From contig OY288250.1 in the NCBI GenBank assembly GCA_958450325.1, positions 50,048,898-50,112,897 on the forward strand: DNA of 64,000 nucleotides, in the 5' to 3' direction. Source of the DNA: Agrostemma githago. Taxonomy: Eukaryota; Streptophyta; Magnoliopsida; Caryophyllales; Caryophyllaceae. Shown here one piece after another: positions 48,544 to 60,472 of this stretch; the stretch's first letter is position 1, and every line of letters begins with the position of its first letter. The position numbers and the translations under genes were made by a program. The notes under the pieces were generated by a model, which worked only from the letters and a program-made list of their open reading frames with translations, did no database searches and was not told the origin of the DNA.

Positions 48544-49608
48544 TTAAGGGTAATAACGTTTCAGCTGGTCCAGGTTAGTTGGGTTGACAAACTCGTTCCC
48601 GTCCAGATCTGTTAGCATTACCGCTCCGCCTGATAGAATCTTCTTTACCAGATATGGTCCGGCCCAGTTAGGTTTGAATTTTCCCCTTGAGTCTATTGGT
48701 AATAAAGCCCGTACAGACTTGAGAACCAAATCTCCCTCTTTGATATTCCAGGGCCTTACCCTTTTGTTGAAGGCCCGCTGGATCCTTTTTTGATAAATCT
48801 GTATATTATTGAGGGCGCGAGATCTTCGTTTGTCTAAAAGTACTAACGAATCATATCGTGCTCGAACCCAATCGGCTTCGGGTACTTGACTTTCGAGTAG
48901 GATTCTGAGTGACGGTACCTCTAACTCGACAGGTTGGACAGCTTCCATCCCGTATGTGAGGTAATACGGTGTTGCCCCGGTCGCAGTATGAATCGAGGTT
49001 CGATATCCCCAAAGGGCAAATGGTATCTTATCGGGCCAGTCCCGATAATTGTCAGCCATCTTTTTGAGTATGGTGACAATGGTCTTGTTAGCTGCTTCCA
49101 CCGGTTCATTGGTTTGGGGTCGGTAGGGTGAAGACGTATGCCTTTGGATTTTGTACTTGGCTAACAAGTTTGCCGTTTCGGCTTGAAAGTGGGTCCCATG
49201 GTCGCTGATGAATTCATGAGGGATCCCATACCGGCATATTATCTTATTTTGGATAAATTTGGTAACATGGCTGGCGTTGAGGATACGGTAGGATTCCGCT
49301 TCGACCCACTTGGTGAAATAGTCGATTGTTACCAAAACGAAGCAGTGTCCTCCGGTTCCCGAGGGGTTTATCTTTCCAATTATATCGATTCCCCACGTTG
49401 AAAACGGCCAGGGTGACGTCATGGTATGCAGCAGGGATGGTGGCATATGCTGTACATTAGCGAAAATCTGGCAATTATGGCAATGTCTGACGTAAAGCTG
49501 ACAATCGGTTTCTATGCTGTTCCAGTAATATCCGAGTCTCATGATTTTTCGGACTAGCATCTGGGCGTTCATGTGAGGACCACACTCGCCGTCATGTACT
49601 TCGGCCAT
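48544..49608 (-). pseudogene. Integrase of T4
   Basis: A 354-aa open stretch. The N-terminal zinc-binding part has its His pair (HDGECGPHMNAQML region) and Cys pair (CHNC in LYVRHCHNCQIF). The catalytic core shows WGIDIIGKINP, the second Asp in FISDHGTHF and the Glu in EAANKTIVTILKK. The C-terminal part (KEGDLVLKSVRALLPIDSRG, WAGPYLVKKILSGGAVML) is the usual Ty3/gypsy tail. The motif before the Glu reads NEPVEAAN where NGQVEAAN is common. It inserts the DNA copy into chromosomes. It is counted as a pseudogene because stops upstream in the same frame cut it off from the polyprotein. Confidence 0.9.
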
Positions 49609-49653
49609 GACCTTTTCGGCATTACCCTTGTCGACACATAAAAGGAGAGCCCC

Positions 49654-50376
49654 CTACGGTGTCTTTTTGTAGAGTTGTTCGTCATCGGTACGGATGAACT
49701 GGGTCGCTAGCCTACGCAAGGCCTTTTTGGCTCGATTTTCGGCCCCGGGTGGATATTCCCCGGTTGTCAAGTATGTCTGGATCGCTTTATACCACGGCTC
49801 GGGATTGGGTATCTCGATATCCTTGATGTCGTGGATATATGCTGGCTCGGATCGTTTTGAAAGTGCATCTGCGAACTGATTTTCTTCCCGAGGCAGATAT
49901 ATATACTCTACCTTTTGGAATTGTTTCTCGAGATCCCTTACTCGTGCCTGGTAGGCCACGAGGTTGGCATTTCGGGTTTTCCATTTTTGGAGCGCTTGGT
50001 TAATGACCAGAGATGAGTCGCCGTGTACTCGGAGGTTTGTGACCCCTAAATCGGCGGAGGCTTGTAGCCCGTGGATACATGCTTCATACTCAGCGGCGTT
50101 ATTGGTGACGTCAAAGTCCAATTTGATAGACACGAGAGTATGTTCCCCTCTTGGCGAGATTAGAAGTATCCCGACTCCAAATCCTCGGAAGTTGGATGCC
50201 CCGTCAAAGTATAAGTCCCACGTTTTGGTGTCAGTATAGAAAATATCTTCATCCGGGAAGGACCAAGTGTCGGTGTATCCTTCTTCGGTTACGGGACTGT
50301 CGACGAGAAACTCGGCTACTATTCGGCCTTTGATGGCTTTCAACGGTACGAACTTTAGATCGAATTCTGCCAGCAT
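49654..50376 (-). pseudogene. Archaeal-type RNase H (aRNH) of T4
   Basis: A 240-aa open stretch in the same frame as RT and integrase, with the RNase H active-site series YFDGAS, NNAAEYEACIHGL, RVHGDSSLVINQAL and NQFADALSK. This second RNase H is diagnostic of Tat-lineage elements. It ends in an in-frame TAG at 49656-49654; T1 has CAG at that codon, so a C-to-T change explains it. Compared with T1, T4 lacks about 54 bp near 49853, following the ADALSK motif. Confidence 0.9.
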
Positions 50377-50388
50377 CAGGGTCCATCT

Positions 50389-52325
50389 TCATATCCTGCC
50401 GTTGAGAATGGGCTTTTCGAAAAGGTACTTGATCGGATCCATTCTTGACAATACTTGTACCTCATAGCTGAGCATGTAATGTCGGAGCTTCTTAGTGGCC
50501 CAAACCAAAGCTAAACACGTCTTTTCGAGCATGGTGTACTTACACTCGTACTCTAGAAACTTTTTGCTGATGTAGTATATAGCTCGTTCTTCGGAGTTGA
50601 CCGTTTGAGCTAGCATAGCCCCTATGGCTGTCTCTGTCGTGGTTAAGTACAGCGACAAAGGCAAACCGGGTTGCGGTGGCATCAGGACCGGCGGTGAAGA
50701 CAAGATTTCTTTGATTCTGTCAAAGGCTGCTTGACACTTGTCATCCCATAGTAACCGTTCCCCTATTTTCAGCTTCTTGAAGATCGGTTCACACACCATG
50801 GTTAGTTTTGAAATGAACCTGCTGATGTATTGGACCTTTCCGAGAAAACCTCTTATCTCCTTTTCGGTCTTAGGAGGCTGCATCTCGGTGATAGCCTTAA
50901 TTTTGGCTGGATCGACTTCGATACCGCGTTGGCTGACGATGTGACCCAGTAATTTGCCAGAGGTTACCCCGAAACTGCATTTCTGAAGGTTTAATCTCAT
51001 GTTGTATTTGCGTACTCGGGTGAAAAACCTTTTCAGGGCGGTGATGTGACCGTTCCTGTCCTTGGATTTGACGATCATATCGTCCACGTAAACTTCCATT
51101 TCTTTATGCATCATGTCATGTAATAAAGTTGTGGCTGTTGGTTGATAGGTGGCCCCGGCATTAATGAGACCAAATGGCATAACAGTATAGCAATAAGTAC
51201 CCCAAGGTGTAATGAAGGTGGTCTTATCCATATCTTCCTCTGCCATTTTTATTTGATTGTACCCGGCATACCCGTCCATGAATGATAGAAGGGCATGATC
51301 AGCCGTGTTATCCACCAATATATCGATGTGTGGTAACGGGAAATCGTCTTTCGGGCTCGCCTTGTTAAGATCCCGAAAGTCCACGCAGACACGTACTTTA
51401 CCGTCATTTTTTGGGACCGGTACGATGTTTGCAACCCAATCTGGATAATCGGAGACTCGTATGAACCCAGCCTTGAATTGTTTGTCGACTTCCTCCTTGA
51501 CCTTGAGGGACCATTCGGGCCTCATGCGTCGGAGTTTCTGCTTAACCGGCTTGAACCCTTCCTTGATCGGTATATGGTGCTCGGCTATTTCGCGGTCTAT
51601 CCCCGGCATGTCCTTGTAGGACCATGCGAAGACGTCTTTGAATTCTTGAAGGAGATCGATGAATTGTTGTTTCTCCCTGGGATCTAGAGATAACCCTATC
51701 TTAAGCATCTGAGGTTCTAAGGTTGTTCCAACGTTGATGGATTCGGTTTCTTCGATTACCGGATTGCGGGATTCCCTTTGCTCTAGCTGCTCGATCAGAT
51801 GTGGAGGTAAGGATATCTGTTCGTCGGGTTTCTCAATGTCATTGCACAGAAAATTTTGAAAATTTAGGAAATTTTGAAAATGAGACAAGTCGTAAGCAGA
51901 AAGATTATTATTATTCATGAATTGAGAAAATAGCTCGAAAAGAGCTGCCATCTGATCGCTAGTCAGTGGCGGGATAGGTAGGGTGCCCGGGACAGACCCC
52001 GAAGCACCTGGAAAAGCTAAAGGGAGAGGGGGAGTTACAGGACTGATCCTAGCACCGGACTCACTAGACTCAATCTCAGACTCTGACTCGGACTTTGACT
52101 TAGACTCAGACTCAGATTCTGGCATTTCTCCTTCCCCTGTGATTAGCTTGAAAGTCCTTCCTTGACTGTCAGTCCATTTGACAGTCTTTCTCCAGGCTCT
52201 CTTACCTGTCCCGGATCTGACATCCGAGATCAGCTTGGATAGATCGAAGGTGCGGCTACGGCGAATAAGGCTAACTAGCTCCTCCTTCGGTGTTGGGGTC
52301 GCGAGATCCTCCCCAAAAAGTAGTC
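50389..52325 (-). pseudogene. Reverse transcriptase and RNase H of T4
   Basis: The first ATG of the open frame is at 52125, but the frame is open upstream to about 52325 (EDLATPTPKEELVSLIRRSR). Order: an acidic Ser/Glu linker (52120-52060), RT with WVANIVPVPKNDGKVRVCVD, the palm motif CYTMVPFGL-like CYTVMPFGLINAGATY, catalytic YVDD at about 51090, then the RNase H domain (LYLTTTETAIGAMLAQ; YTMLEKTCLALVWATKKLRH). It ends in an in-frame TGA (50391-50389) at a codon that is TCC (Ser) in T1. The protein would copy RNA into DNA inside virus-like particles. Confidence 0.92.
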
Positions 52326-52358
52326 CCAGTGCGGTTCAGCATTCTTAGCATCTTCGGA

Positions 52359-52895
52359 CTAGACGAGGGCGAAGATGTCGTCTGGTATGTAGTTGCAGAC
52401 CTGGGCCAAGTGCGTCCCAGGGCGTGTGGTGGTGGGCCGGTATAGGCCTGTTTGGACGGACTCGAACACTGGCGTGACGAAGATGACTTTACCGGTTCCG
52501 GTTTGACCCATGTTTTCCGGGGTTAGGGTGTAACCCAGACCGGTTTGAATCCTCCCGTTATCGAGGACTTCGAGGATTTTTCCTGCGGGAAGATCGGGCC
52601 TTGATGTAACCCCTGGTAGAAAGCCCAGATTTTGTAACATCCGGTCCATGCTAACCGTAAAGTAGGGTCGGAAAAGATATTCTTCTTCGATGGCCCCTAT
52701 GAAGTCGAACACCCAAAGATCGGTGCGGCCCGAGGTGTTGCAGTTAGCCACAGTCATAGGTGTGGCTTCTAGAGTGATGACGGTATTGTGCAAAAGTAGC
52801 TTGACCTTTCGATGCAGGGTGGAGGACACAGCCCTGGTCGCGTGGATCCAGAGTCTTCCTAAAAGAAGGTTAAAGGAAGAAGTCACGTCGATCAC
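52359..52895 (-). pseudogene. C-terminal protease part of T4
   Basis: This continues gag in the same frame after an in-frame TAA (52898-52896). It starts with the protease C-terminal motif SFNLLLGRLWIHATRAVSST, where Tat proteases usually read LLGRPWIH. The stop falls inside the protease fold and probably arose from CAA. The rest is the conserved but unnamed linker before RT. It ends in a TAG (52361-52359) shortly before the frame changes into the RT frame. Confidence 0.85.
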
Positions 52896-54803
52896 TTAAA
52901 ATTCCAGCTCCTTCTCTATTGGGCCCGTTATGATAGTGAGTTTCACGGCCCCGGCTACGGACTTTGGACTTCCGTCGAAAGCCTGAATGGTTTGAGCTGT
53001 AGGAATGTAGTCGGCCTCGGTGATACCGAGAGCTTTGGCAGTACTCAAGGGGAGGACGTTGACTTCGAACCCGTCGTCGATAAGGGTCATAGGCAGATAT
53101 TTTCCACGGCAGATTACCGTGATGTAGAGAGCCATGTTGTGGGCTGGCCCAAATGATGGCAGATCAGCATTGGAGAAGGTGATGAGTGGGCCTTCTTCTT
53201 TAGCTTTCCCCTTTAGGTAGGGTAGAACCGCGGCTACCATTTCAGCTGGAGTAGCCATAGAGTCGATCTTGACTTGATCGAGGGCGTTAGTGAGTGCCTC
53301 TCGATGTTCCTGAGAGCTAACTAGGAGTTGCCATATAGAGAGGTCAACTCGAGTCTTGCTCAGCTGCTTCACCAGAGCCTTTTCAGTAGTTGGCGGCTCT
53401 TCTGGGACGACCTCCGCTTTAGGTGGTGGTTCGGTGACGATGAGGGCGTGACTGCTGGTTAAGGCCTTGGACTTAACCTTCTGGATCTCCTCGGGCGTGA
53501 TAGGGACGGCTTCTCCTTTAGTGAGATAGATGTCGTCTTCATCGTCACACCAGATCCCGTTGATTTGCGGGATAAACGGGGAAATGAGATGTGAGCAGTC
53601 TATAACTTCCCCGGAGAAGAGGGCGTGAGTGGCCAACGGGTTGTCCTTGTTGTTGGGCTTGCCTCCAGGTAAGGGGATTTTCCCGTTTTCGATAAGATCC
53701 TGGATAAGACGTTTTAGTTTCCAACATTTCTCGGTATTGTGTCCCTTACCCTGATGGTATTTGCAGTAGGCTTGGATATCGTAGAACTTGGAGCGGCGCT
53801 CAACTGGAAGATCAGGTGTTGGGCCTATCGGGGCGATCAGGCCTTTTGATGCGAGCCTTTGTAAGGCATTCGCATAGGTAGTACCTATGTCGGTGAATAC
53901 TCGGGGTGTGGCATTCTTCTTGGACGGGTTATCAAGCAGATTTACCTCGTCAAAAATGCTACGAGTAGCAGCGGCGGATGTGGGCTTGCTTGTTGACAAG
54001 CTGGCCCCTTGGTATCCCTTGGTGAAGGCCTTAGTGAGGCTTTCCAACCTTAGATCATCCTCGATTCTCGTTCCCATTTTGGTTAGGACCGCGAAACTAG
54101 GTAAGATGGCGTACCGGAAATGGATCCGGTAGGCGGGCAGAAGATTCTTGACAAAGGCTTCAACTAGGACCTTTTCACTGGGCTTATCGACCAGTTTGAC
54201 GCTTTCAGCCCTCCAACGTTTGAGGTACTTTGTAAATCCCTCCTTTGGTTCCTGGGCCATTACTTCCAGGGTGCGCATCGTGGTTTGGATCTCCGCATTG
54301 TCGGCGTAGTTCCGAGCGAATTTCGTTGCTACGTCGTCCCAAGACTTGTATTTCTTGGAATCGAGCCTATAGAACCAGGCTTTCGGGTGCTTCTCTAACG
54401 AGGAGGCAAACAGATGCTTGAACATGTCTGACTTGATTCCTTTTAGGGCCATAAACTCTTTGAAGGCCCGGATATGTAATACCGGGTCTTCGGTTCCGTC
54501 GAACATCGGGAGGCCTATCAAGTTGAGATTGGCAGGCAGTTGGTCGGTCAGGGGAGAATAGGTTCGAGCATTCTCCGTATGGATCGAGTTGTGGGTCGAC
54601 AAATGGACCTGCTCTTGTAGCTTGAGGACTGCGCTAGTCAATTCGGCTAATGGGCCCTTAGTTTCGTCTTCAACACTCGGCTTATCCTGCTCTATGGCGC
54701 TAACCCGGGTAACGATGGCGATCTGGTCGCCCCTAATTCGGTCGAGTTGTTCTTGGATCTTGGCCAACGAGGTGTTCAATGCATCTATGGCTTGTTGAGT
54801 CAT
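52896..54803 (-). pseudogene. Gag and N-terminal protease of T4
   Basis: 635 aa from the ATG at 54803. An N-terminal coiled-coil-like stretch (MTQQAIDALNTSLAKIQEQL) is followed by the gag core (MFDGTEDPVLHIRAFKEFMA; KAWFYRLDSKKYKSWDDVAT; FAKNYADNAEI-like FARNYADNAEIQTTMRTLEV). A zinc-knuckle-like CKYHQGKGHNTEKCWKL lies near 53750, and the protease active-site region (LIDDGFEVNVLPLSTAKALG) near 53060. Tat elements often read DDGSxVN; here Phe follows Gly. The TAA at 52896 interrupts the protease. Confidence 0.92.
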
Positions 54804-55860
54804 GGTTCGGGTGTAAGGTGGCCTGTCTGTAAGAACACCGTGTAATCAGAATCGGACCCAGATCGAAAGGTGCATCCCGAGCAAGAAGAAGAAACGACTA
54901 GACTCGGAAACAGACTAAAAACGACTCCTAGACGGGTGACTCATGGACGGTGGGCTTTCTTTAGGATTTCGGTAGAATGGGCCTAGTCCTGTGTGAAGAA
55001 AGACCTACGTGTGAGCTATTCCCCAGACTTTGGACTCGATTGTGTAAGTGGTCTTCCCTTTGTAGGAGTTTGTCCTACGTAGGTGGGCCGTGCCTTGACT
55101 AATAAGGCGGACATGGGATGGGGTGGAAACCAATGATGTAAGATCGACGGAGTTTCGACGCTATAGACTCTAACTACTTATGACAAGACCCGACACTGCT
55201 AAATACGAGAAGTCCTAAGAAGAAAGCTTTGAAAAGGGATTTGGATTTGAAAAAAAAACCCCGAACAAAACAGATTGGAGGGCCCGATTTTTTTTGAAAA
55301 TCGAAAAAAATGTTTATCGGGCCGAGATTTTTGAATTTTTAAAAAGGTTTGGACAGCATACCGGCTAGAAAATAGGCTATTTTGAGTCAAAATCATAAGT
55401 CCTAAATTCGGTAGCTTTCCGGGTTTTGAAAAATGGATGATTTTCGAAAAGATGCAAGTTTTTGAAAACGACGGTTTTTTGAAAAGATGAGACACGGACC
55501 AGGTAGCATGTAGTCACGGAAACAGTATAACGACACCATGTATGCTCTTAGTCTAAGTCTCGGTCGGTCTAATAGGGTCTATACCAACGACGATAGCTTT
55601 CTCGCAAATCAGGACGGTCTTCCTAAACCGAGTTGGTCTTAGAACCTGCCGTAAAACCCATGCAAGTTCCACCATCGAAGTCTTTAGTGTGCTCATTTAG
55701 GAACGCACCGTGGAATAGTGGACGTCGGTCACAAGTAACCGGCCCGGGAAAGATTGGGTTATGCATGAACCATTGAACTAAAACGTGTACATTACTATTC
55801 GAACGATTTCTTTTCGAGTCTCACCCTGAGGATGCCGATGGTAAGTGACTCATCAGTTGA
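54804..55860 (-). mobile_element. Untranslated leader of T4
   Basis: About 1.05 kb between primer site and gag with no credible gene, so no extra upstream ORF as in Ogre elements. The part next to the primer site aligns with the T2 leader (11078-11460). Confidence 0.75.
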
Positions 55861-55878
55861 TCCCCGGCGGAGTTGCCA
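55861..55878 (-). other. Primer binding site of T4
   Basis: TGGCAACTCCGCCGGGGA on the minus strand, 3 bp from the LTR. It is two bases different from the T2 site. Confidence 0.88.
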
Positions 55879-55881
55879 AAT

Positions 55882-58131
55882 TGTGGACATGACATAGGTC
55901 CACCCCGACGCGGCCACGCGCGGGTTTGGGGAGGCGAATGAATCTCCATATGAGATGGTCAAATTGAAATTTAAATCGAAGTAGGAGTCGCCACCCAATT
56001 TTGTGGTTATTCGAAACCATTCGAGCCAACTCTATGTCGTAGTGGGCCGTATACAAAATACGGCCCATTTCCGATGTCAGAGTTTATTGGGCTTGTCCCT
56101 TTGCATTACGATACCAATACCGACATTATCGGATAACGTGTATTGAATGACTCTCGTTGCCAATGGATTCGGACATCCGGAAACCATGGTTCTGAGTAAG
56201 GGGTGAGGGTACGTGTTGGGAAGTTCACTAAGAACACCCAACCCCGCCCGCACTTAGCGGCCTTTACTAAGATATCGTTCGCTTTTGGTGTACACGCGTT
56301 AGTTCGATGGTTGAATGATATGCAAACATTATTTTCCTAAGCATGTGAGAAAAATAAAATGGGTTGCTAAGTCGTTTAATGCATGTTAAACTAATAACGT
56401 CAAAGTTATTTTAGCATGTGAAGTTCGTTTTAGTGTAATAAAACGATAAAAAAACAAATAAAGAGCTACAAACACGAGAAAACGAGTTAGTAACGTTTGA
56501 ATAAATCGAATAAAGACGTAAATAAATAATATGCATGACTCGAAAAAGATTTAATGACGAGTGATGGATTAACAAGTGTTGACCGAGGTCGAAAAAAAAG
56601 TATTTATCGAAATATGTCGCGAAAGTCGCATTTTAATGTAAGGTTCGAAAAGAATTAAAAATAGAAAAGCGAAGAAACGAAAAAAAGAGCCCGGCGGATC
56701 AGGCTGCCGCGCGGGTCGCCTGACAGGCGCGCGACCCGCGTGGTGGCCTGCCGGTTTTTTTTATTTGTCGAAAAATCAGTAATTTTTATAAATCGCGTAC
56801 AAATATGGATTAATTTCTACTCGATTTATATTTTCTATATTCGTCGTATTCGATATTCGATTATGAAATCGATATCGTATAGTCGGAATGTTTTAGAAAA
56901 AGTTTAAAAAAAGTTTGTTTTGACGAAAAAGTAAAAAAAAAAAAGAATTTGAACGAAAAAAATGTTAATTCTCTCCGCGTTTAAAATCATCGAATTTTGT
57001 TTTTTTTTAAAAAAAAGATGTAATGATTTTGTTAGTATCAACGAGAATTAATTCATTTAGTTCTTGTAGATACGATATTTGATTAGAGAATCGGTATCGT
57101 ATTTTAAGAACGTTGTATGAAAAAATAGTTTTATAGTATCGATTATTAGTAATAAATAAAAATATGTGACGAACGACCCATATTAATAATACAAAACGAC
57201 CGACGACCCGTAAAAAAAAGTGACGGACGAAAAAAAGGAAAAAAGACGTGAGAGAGAGAGAGAGAAAGGAGAAGAATCGGGTTTGATTTACACCCTCAAC
57301 CTACATGCTTTACTTTCTCAGTATGAAGCTCTCGCCGGATGGTGGCTTAGGCTCGGGAGCGTCGGGATGATGCGGGATGAGTTAAGGTGTCGGTTTTTGG
57401 ATGTATGATGGGACGGGTTCGGCCGGATGGGGGGTCGGTTTCGTCGGTATTTCGAGGCTACTTCGGGATTACGTCGGGAATTGCTAGATATCGAGGGTGT
57501 ATGCTAATAATCGTGAGTGTTGTGTTTTTCGGTTGGTGAAAATTGTTGTCTTTTGTGTTGAATATGAGGTCCTATTTATAGGAGTCGAGGTAGTCTTGCT
57601 TATGTGACAAGAAATACCGGTTTGGATAGGAAACACGAGAGTTCGAAAGGGAACGAAAGTCTCGTTTCTTGGTGGAGAAGCCAAGTATCTCGGCTGTCAT
57701 TAAGAGTTCGCCGAGTATCCGGAGCTCGGTCGGTGTCTGATTTGGTTTCCGGATAGAATTCCTACTTGAGATCGAATTCTATCCTTAAACGGATTTGTTT
57801 AATATTTTTTGAAGATGATTTTTGTAGTATTTTGGACCGGATCAGCCGTGTGAGGTGTCACCGCTGACTCGTGTGTCCCGAGAATATTTTTGACCGGGTT
57901 TTGACTCGGTCATAAAAAGACGGTTTTACCCCTGGTGTCGGAATCGACCCAAATTAATCTTATTTGACTCGAAACGACCCGCTGGGCCTGAATTTGTAAT
58001 AAGCCCAAGCCAAATGTCTATGATTTCGAGCCCATATCCAAGTCCATTAAACCATGTTCGCGTCCGATCATCATCGGGTGTTTGGCGGGACCTACTATAG
58101 ACACCTGGCGGTCAAAATGTGGGTGTCTACA
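55882..58131 (-). repeat. 5' LTR of T4
   Basis: 2250 bp. It is nearly identical to the 3' LTR except for two deletions: about 31 bp between direct repeats GCCGAGTAT (near 57710) and about 28 bp near 57995. TATA box (minus) at 57573-57580. The small open frames are not genes. Confidence 0.93.
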
Positions 58132-58136
58132 GATAT

Positions 58137-58430
58137 ATACGAACAAAAATTTAATTCATGAGGGTATCCAAGTCGAAGTAGTTAGTCGGAGTTGTTGTTA
58201 TACATTTACTTTGTTGAAATCATTTTGTTTATATTCTTGTTGTTGACAAAGCTTACATTATATCAGTTATGGTATTCTAATTTGGCATAGTAAACCCAAA
58301 AGTTACAAAAAGTACATAACAAAAGTAACAAAAGGTCAAAATTAGATACTAGATGACATTTGGAAATGACAGGTACACAATAAAAGTGGCTAGCAATAAT
58401 ACGAAGTTATAATAATCTGTGGAGTCGAGG
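58137..58430. other. Continuation of MULE-derived locus, no gene recognised
   Basis: AT-rich sequence to the right of T4. With T4 removed it follows on from the OTU pseudogene at 43387, but no clear protein motif remains. Confidence 0.5.
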
Positions 58431-59507
58431 AGTCATTGTCGTCGTACTGATTATAACCTCTTAAAGCACGAGTGCCTCCCTGATGCAGGGTAATCACTAA
58501 ATCTGAACGGCGGGTCACTCTTCGTACTCCAGGGATAGAGCGTCTGCGTACTTTAGGGTTGCTGCGTCAAGGTACTCCATGGTTAGCGCGTCCGCGTCCA
58601 CCACTCCCCGCCTCCAGGCGTCATTCAACATGTATTTTGTGTGTATCAGCTTCCTCCTCACGATGATCCGAGGAGGGCGGGAGCAAAGACTCATAGTCTC
58701 TCAGCATGGACTGAAAAATAAGCCAACTGCTGCACAAGATCAATATTCTTCCATGCTCCTACTACTCGACGTAGTATGACCTACGATTGCTGCAACACAA
58801 TTTAGATCACATAGTGAACATAGGGACAGTGTATAAGCAGGGAAATAATAAACATCGACACTTAAAATTATTTCAAACCTAATCAACTAGCGGTCGAGCA
58901 GCAACCGCAACTGGTGCGTCAACAAAGTCTGATCTATGATGCGCAGATGAGAAACCCTGTTGTACCAAGCCATGTAGTTGGGGTCAACCTCATCTGGATG
59001 TCGGACAGGAGAAGAGAGCTGATCAAGGTAACTTCGATGGACACGGAATTTATCCCAGAGGTGATCGGTCCTCCGACTAAACTCAGCCTTTGATACGCTA
59101 TCGGAGGCCAGACGCTGCACAATGTGGGGATGCATCATATTCCCAGGTACCACCTACCTGAACCCAAAATGTCGAAATCATCGATCGGGCGCATATGGCT
59201 CACCAATGTCCATTGCACGGACCACTCCGGAGAATAGTGTGCGGGGAAAACCTTATCCTAACGTAGTCCAAAGGGCTCCCTGTTGACGGAATCTACATCC
59301 AGCAATCTAGCAAGCGTCGATACTCCATCAACTTCTTTCCCGTGTTAATAAAGGGGCCAATAGTTGCCTAAGCTGATACACGAGGAGCACTCGGGTTAAC
59401 GACTTCTGGTGCACCAGGCCTAAACACGGGAAAATACTCAAAGATCCACGCCTGCAACAACGACATAGGCCCAGACACACCCTTCACCTTAGCTCTCGAT
59501 GCACGAC
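58431..59507 (-). pseudogene. Plant mobile domain (PMD) protein remnant
   Basis: Minus-strand translation from 59507 gives GPMSLLQAWIFEYFPVFRPG, the LQxWxxExFP signature of the plant mobile domain (MAIN-like) family. Next come interrupted segments with stops, then an open piece (59153-58887) with HPHIVQRLASDSVSKAEFSR, WDKFRVHRSYLDQL and DPNYMAWYNRVSHLRI, which fit the C-terminal half of the domain. The tail near 58500-58450 reads VTRRSDLVITLHQGG. Several stops and frame changes show it is dead. It converges on the MULE/OTU pseudogene across T4; PMD genes are often carried by plant transposons, so both may come from one element. Confidence 0.6.
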
Positions 59508-59738
59508 TGATGGGAAGGGATTTGTCGTGGAATCCCAACCGTTAATAATATAACCGGCTAATCCTAACTAGGGTAGATAGGGCAAGTCGGGTCGAATCCA
59601 CGGGGACGGTAATGTAAAGCCTAGACTAAGGTCGCCCGATTACTAGACTAAGTCAACGGACTAAGCTAAACTAAGAATGATAAGGAGGGGAGAAAACTAG
59701 ACTATGACTAGGGTGACAAACAAAGGAAACGGGCTAGG
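59508..59738 (-). repeat. Truncated 3' LTR of C
   Basis: 231 bp that match 62356-62586 almost base for base, then switch at GGGCTAGG (59731-59738) to internal sequence equivalent to 32650 onward in element A. About 3.4 kb (rest of LTR plus start of the 3' region) has been removed. Confidence 0.9.
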
Positions 59739-59831
59739 TGTAATCAAGTCACCTAGCCCGGATTCCGCCTAAATCCGACTAAATCCTCAAAAAGAAAGAG
59801 TGAAAAACTTGTAAAACTTGGATTTTGAAAT

Positions 59832-59862
59832 GACTCTCGATGTAGTCACATCATCGAGAGTC
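59832..59862 (-). other. Conserved hairpin in C
   Basis: A perfect 11-bp stem (59832-59842 with 59852-59862) with a 9-nt loop, homologous to 32753-32783 in A with one compensatory pair change. Confidence 0.65.
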
Positions 59863-60284
59863 GGGAGCAACAACTACCAAGGCCATGAAGGCCACTAAGA
59901 TACCATGACTAAAGGGGAAGGGAATAAACAAAGGAAAACAAGCAATAAAAGACGGAAAAGTAAGGATAGTTACCGAAACCAATCGGCTAGTAACTCACTC
60001 GCTCCATCGTCTCAATGATCATTATAGGCACAAAGCTTGTCTTCATCATTGCTATTCCTCTTCATTCTCGATAATACCGCATGGTAGAGGTAGTAATGGT
60101 GCGAGGGGGGTAGGATTTGATGTGAATCTCGGTGTAAAGTGAAGAGAAAATGAGGTGAGGGTATGTAAGTGAGGTACATGGGTCATATGGTATGTGCAAG
60201 GATAGGTAGGGAGGCTGGGAGGGGGTATAAAGTGGTTGGGTGGGCTCACAAGACAAAGTAGAGGCAAAAAGGGAAGCAGAGGAC

Positions 60285-60472
60285 CATCCCGGTCGGGATG
60301 GATGGTCCCGGTCGGGATGACATGTCCTTCCCGGTCGGGATGCTCCCATCCCGGTCGGGATCATAATCCAGTAAGCTCAAGTTCTTGCACCGCCATCCCG
60401 ACCGGGATGGCTCCTTTCCGGTCGGGATGCCTCATCCTTCCCGGTCGGGATGCTCTCTTCCCGATCGGGAAT
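60285..60472. repeat. Internal CATCCCGGTCGGGATG palindrome array of C
   Basis: About eight units in 188 bp, several perfect. A TATAAA-like motif (60227-60232, plus strand) lies about 55 bp to the left, much as the LTR clusters lie next to the LTR TATA region. Confidence 0.92.

Larger units (their letters stand above)
43393..58131 (-). mobile_element. Complete Tat-type Ty3/gypsy retrotransposon T4
   Basis: A 14.7-kb minus-strand element with LTRs at 43393-45701 and 55882-58131 and 5-bp target duplication GATAT (43388-43392 and 58132-58136). It encodes gag, protease, RT, RNase H, archaeal-type RNase H and integrase. The dual RNase H, the large 3' region after integrase and the antisense gene in it are known Tat-lineage features (as in Grande and Retand types). 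Several in-frame stops make it non-functional by itself. It split a MULE-derived locus. Confidence 0.95.
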
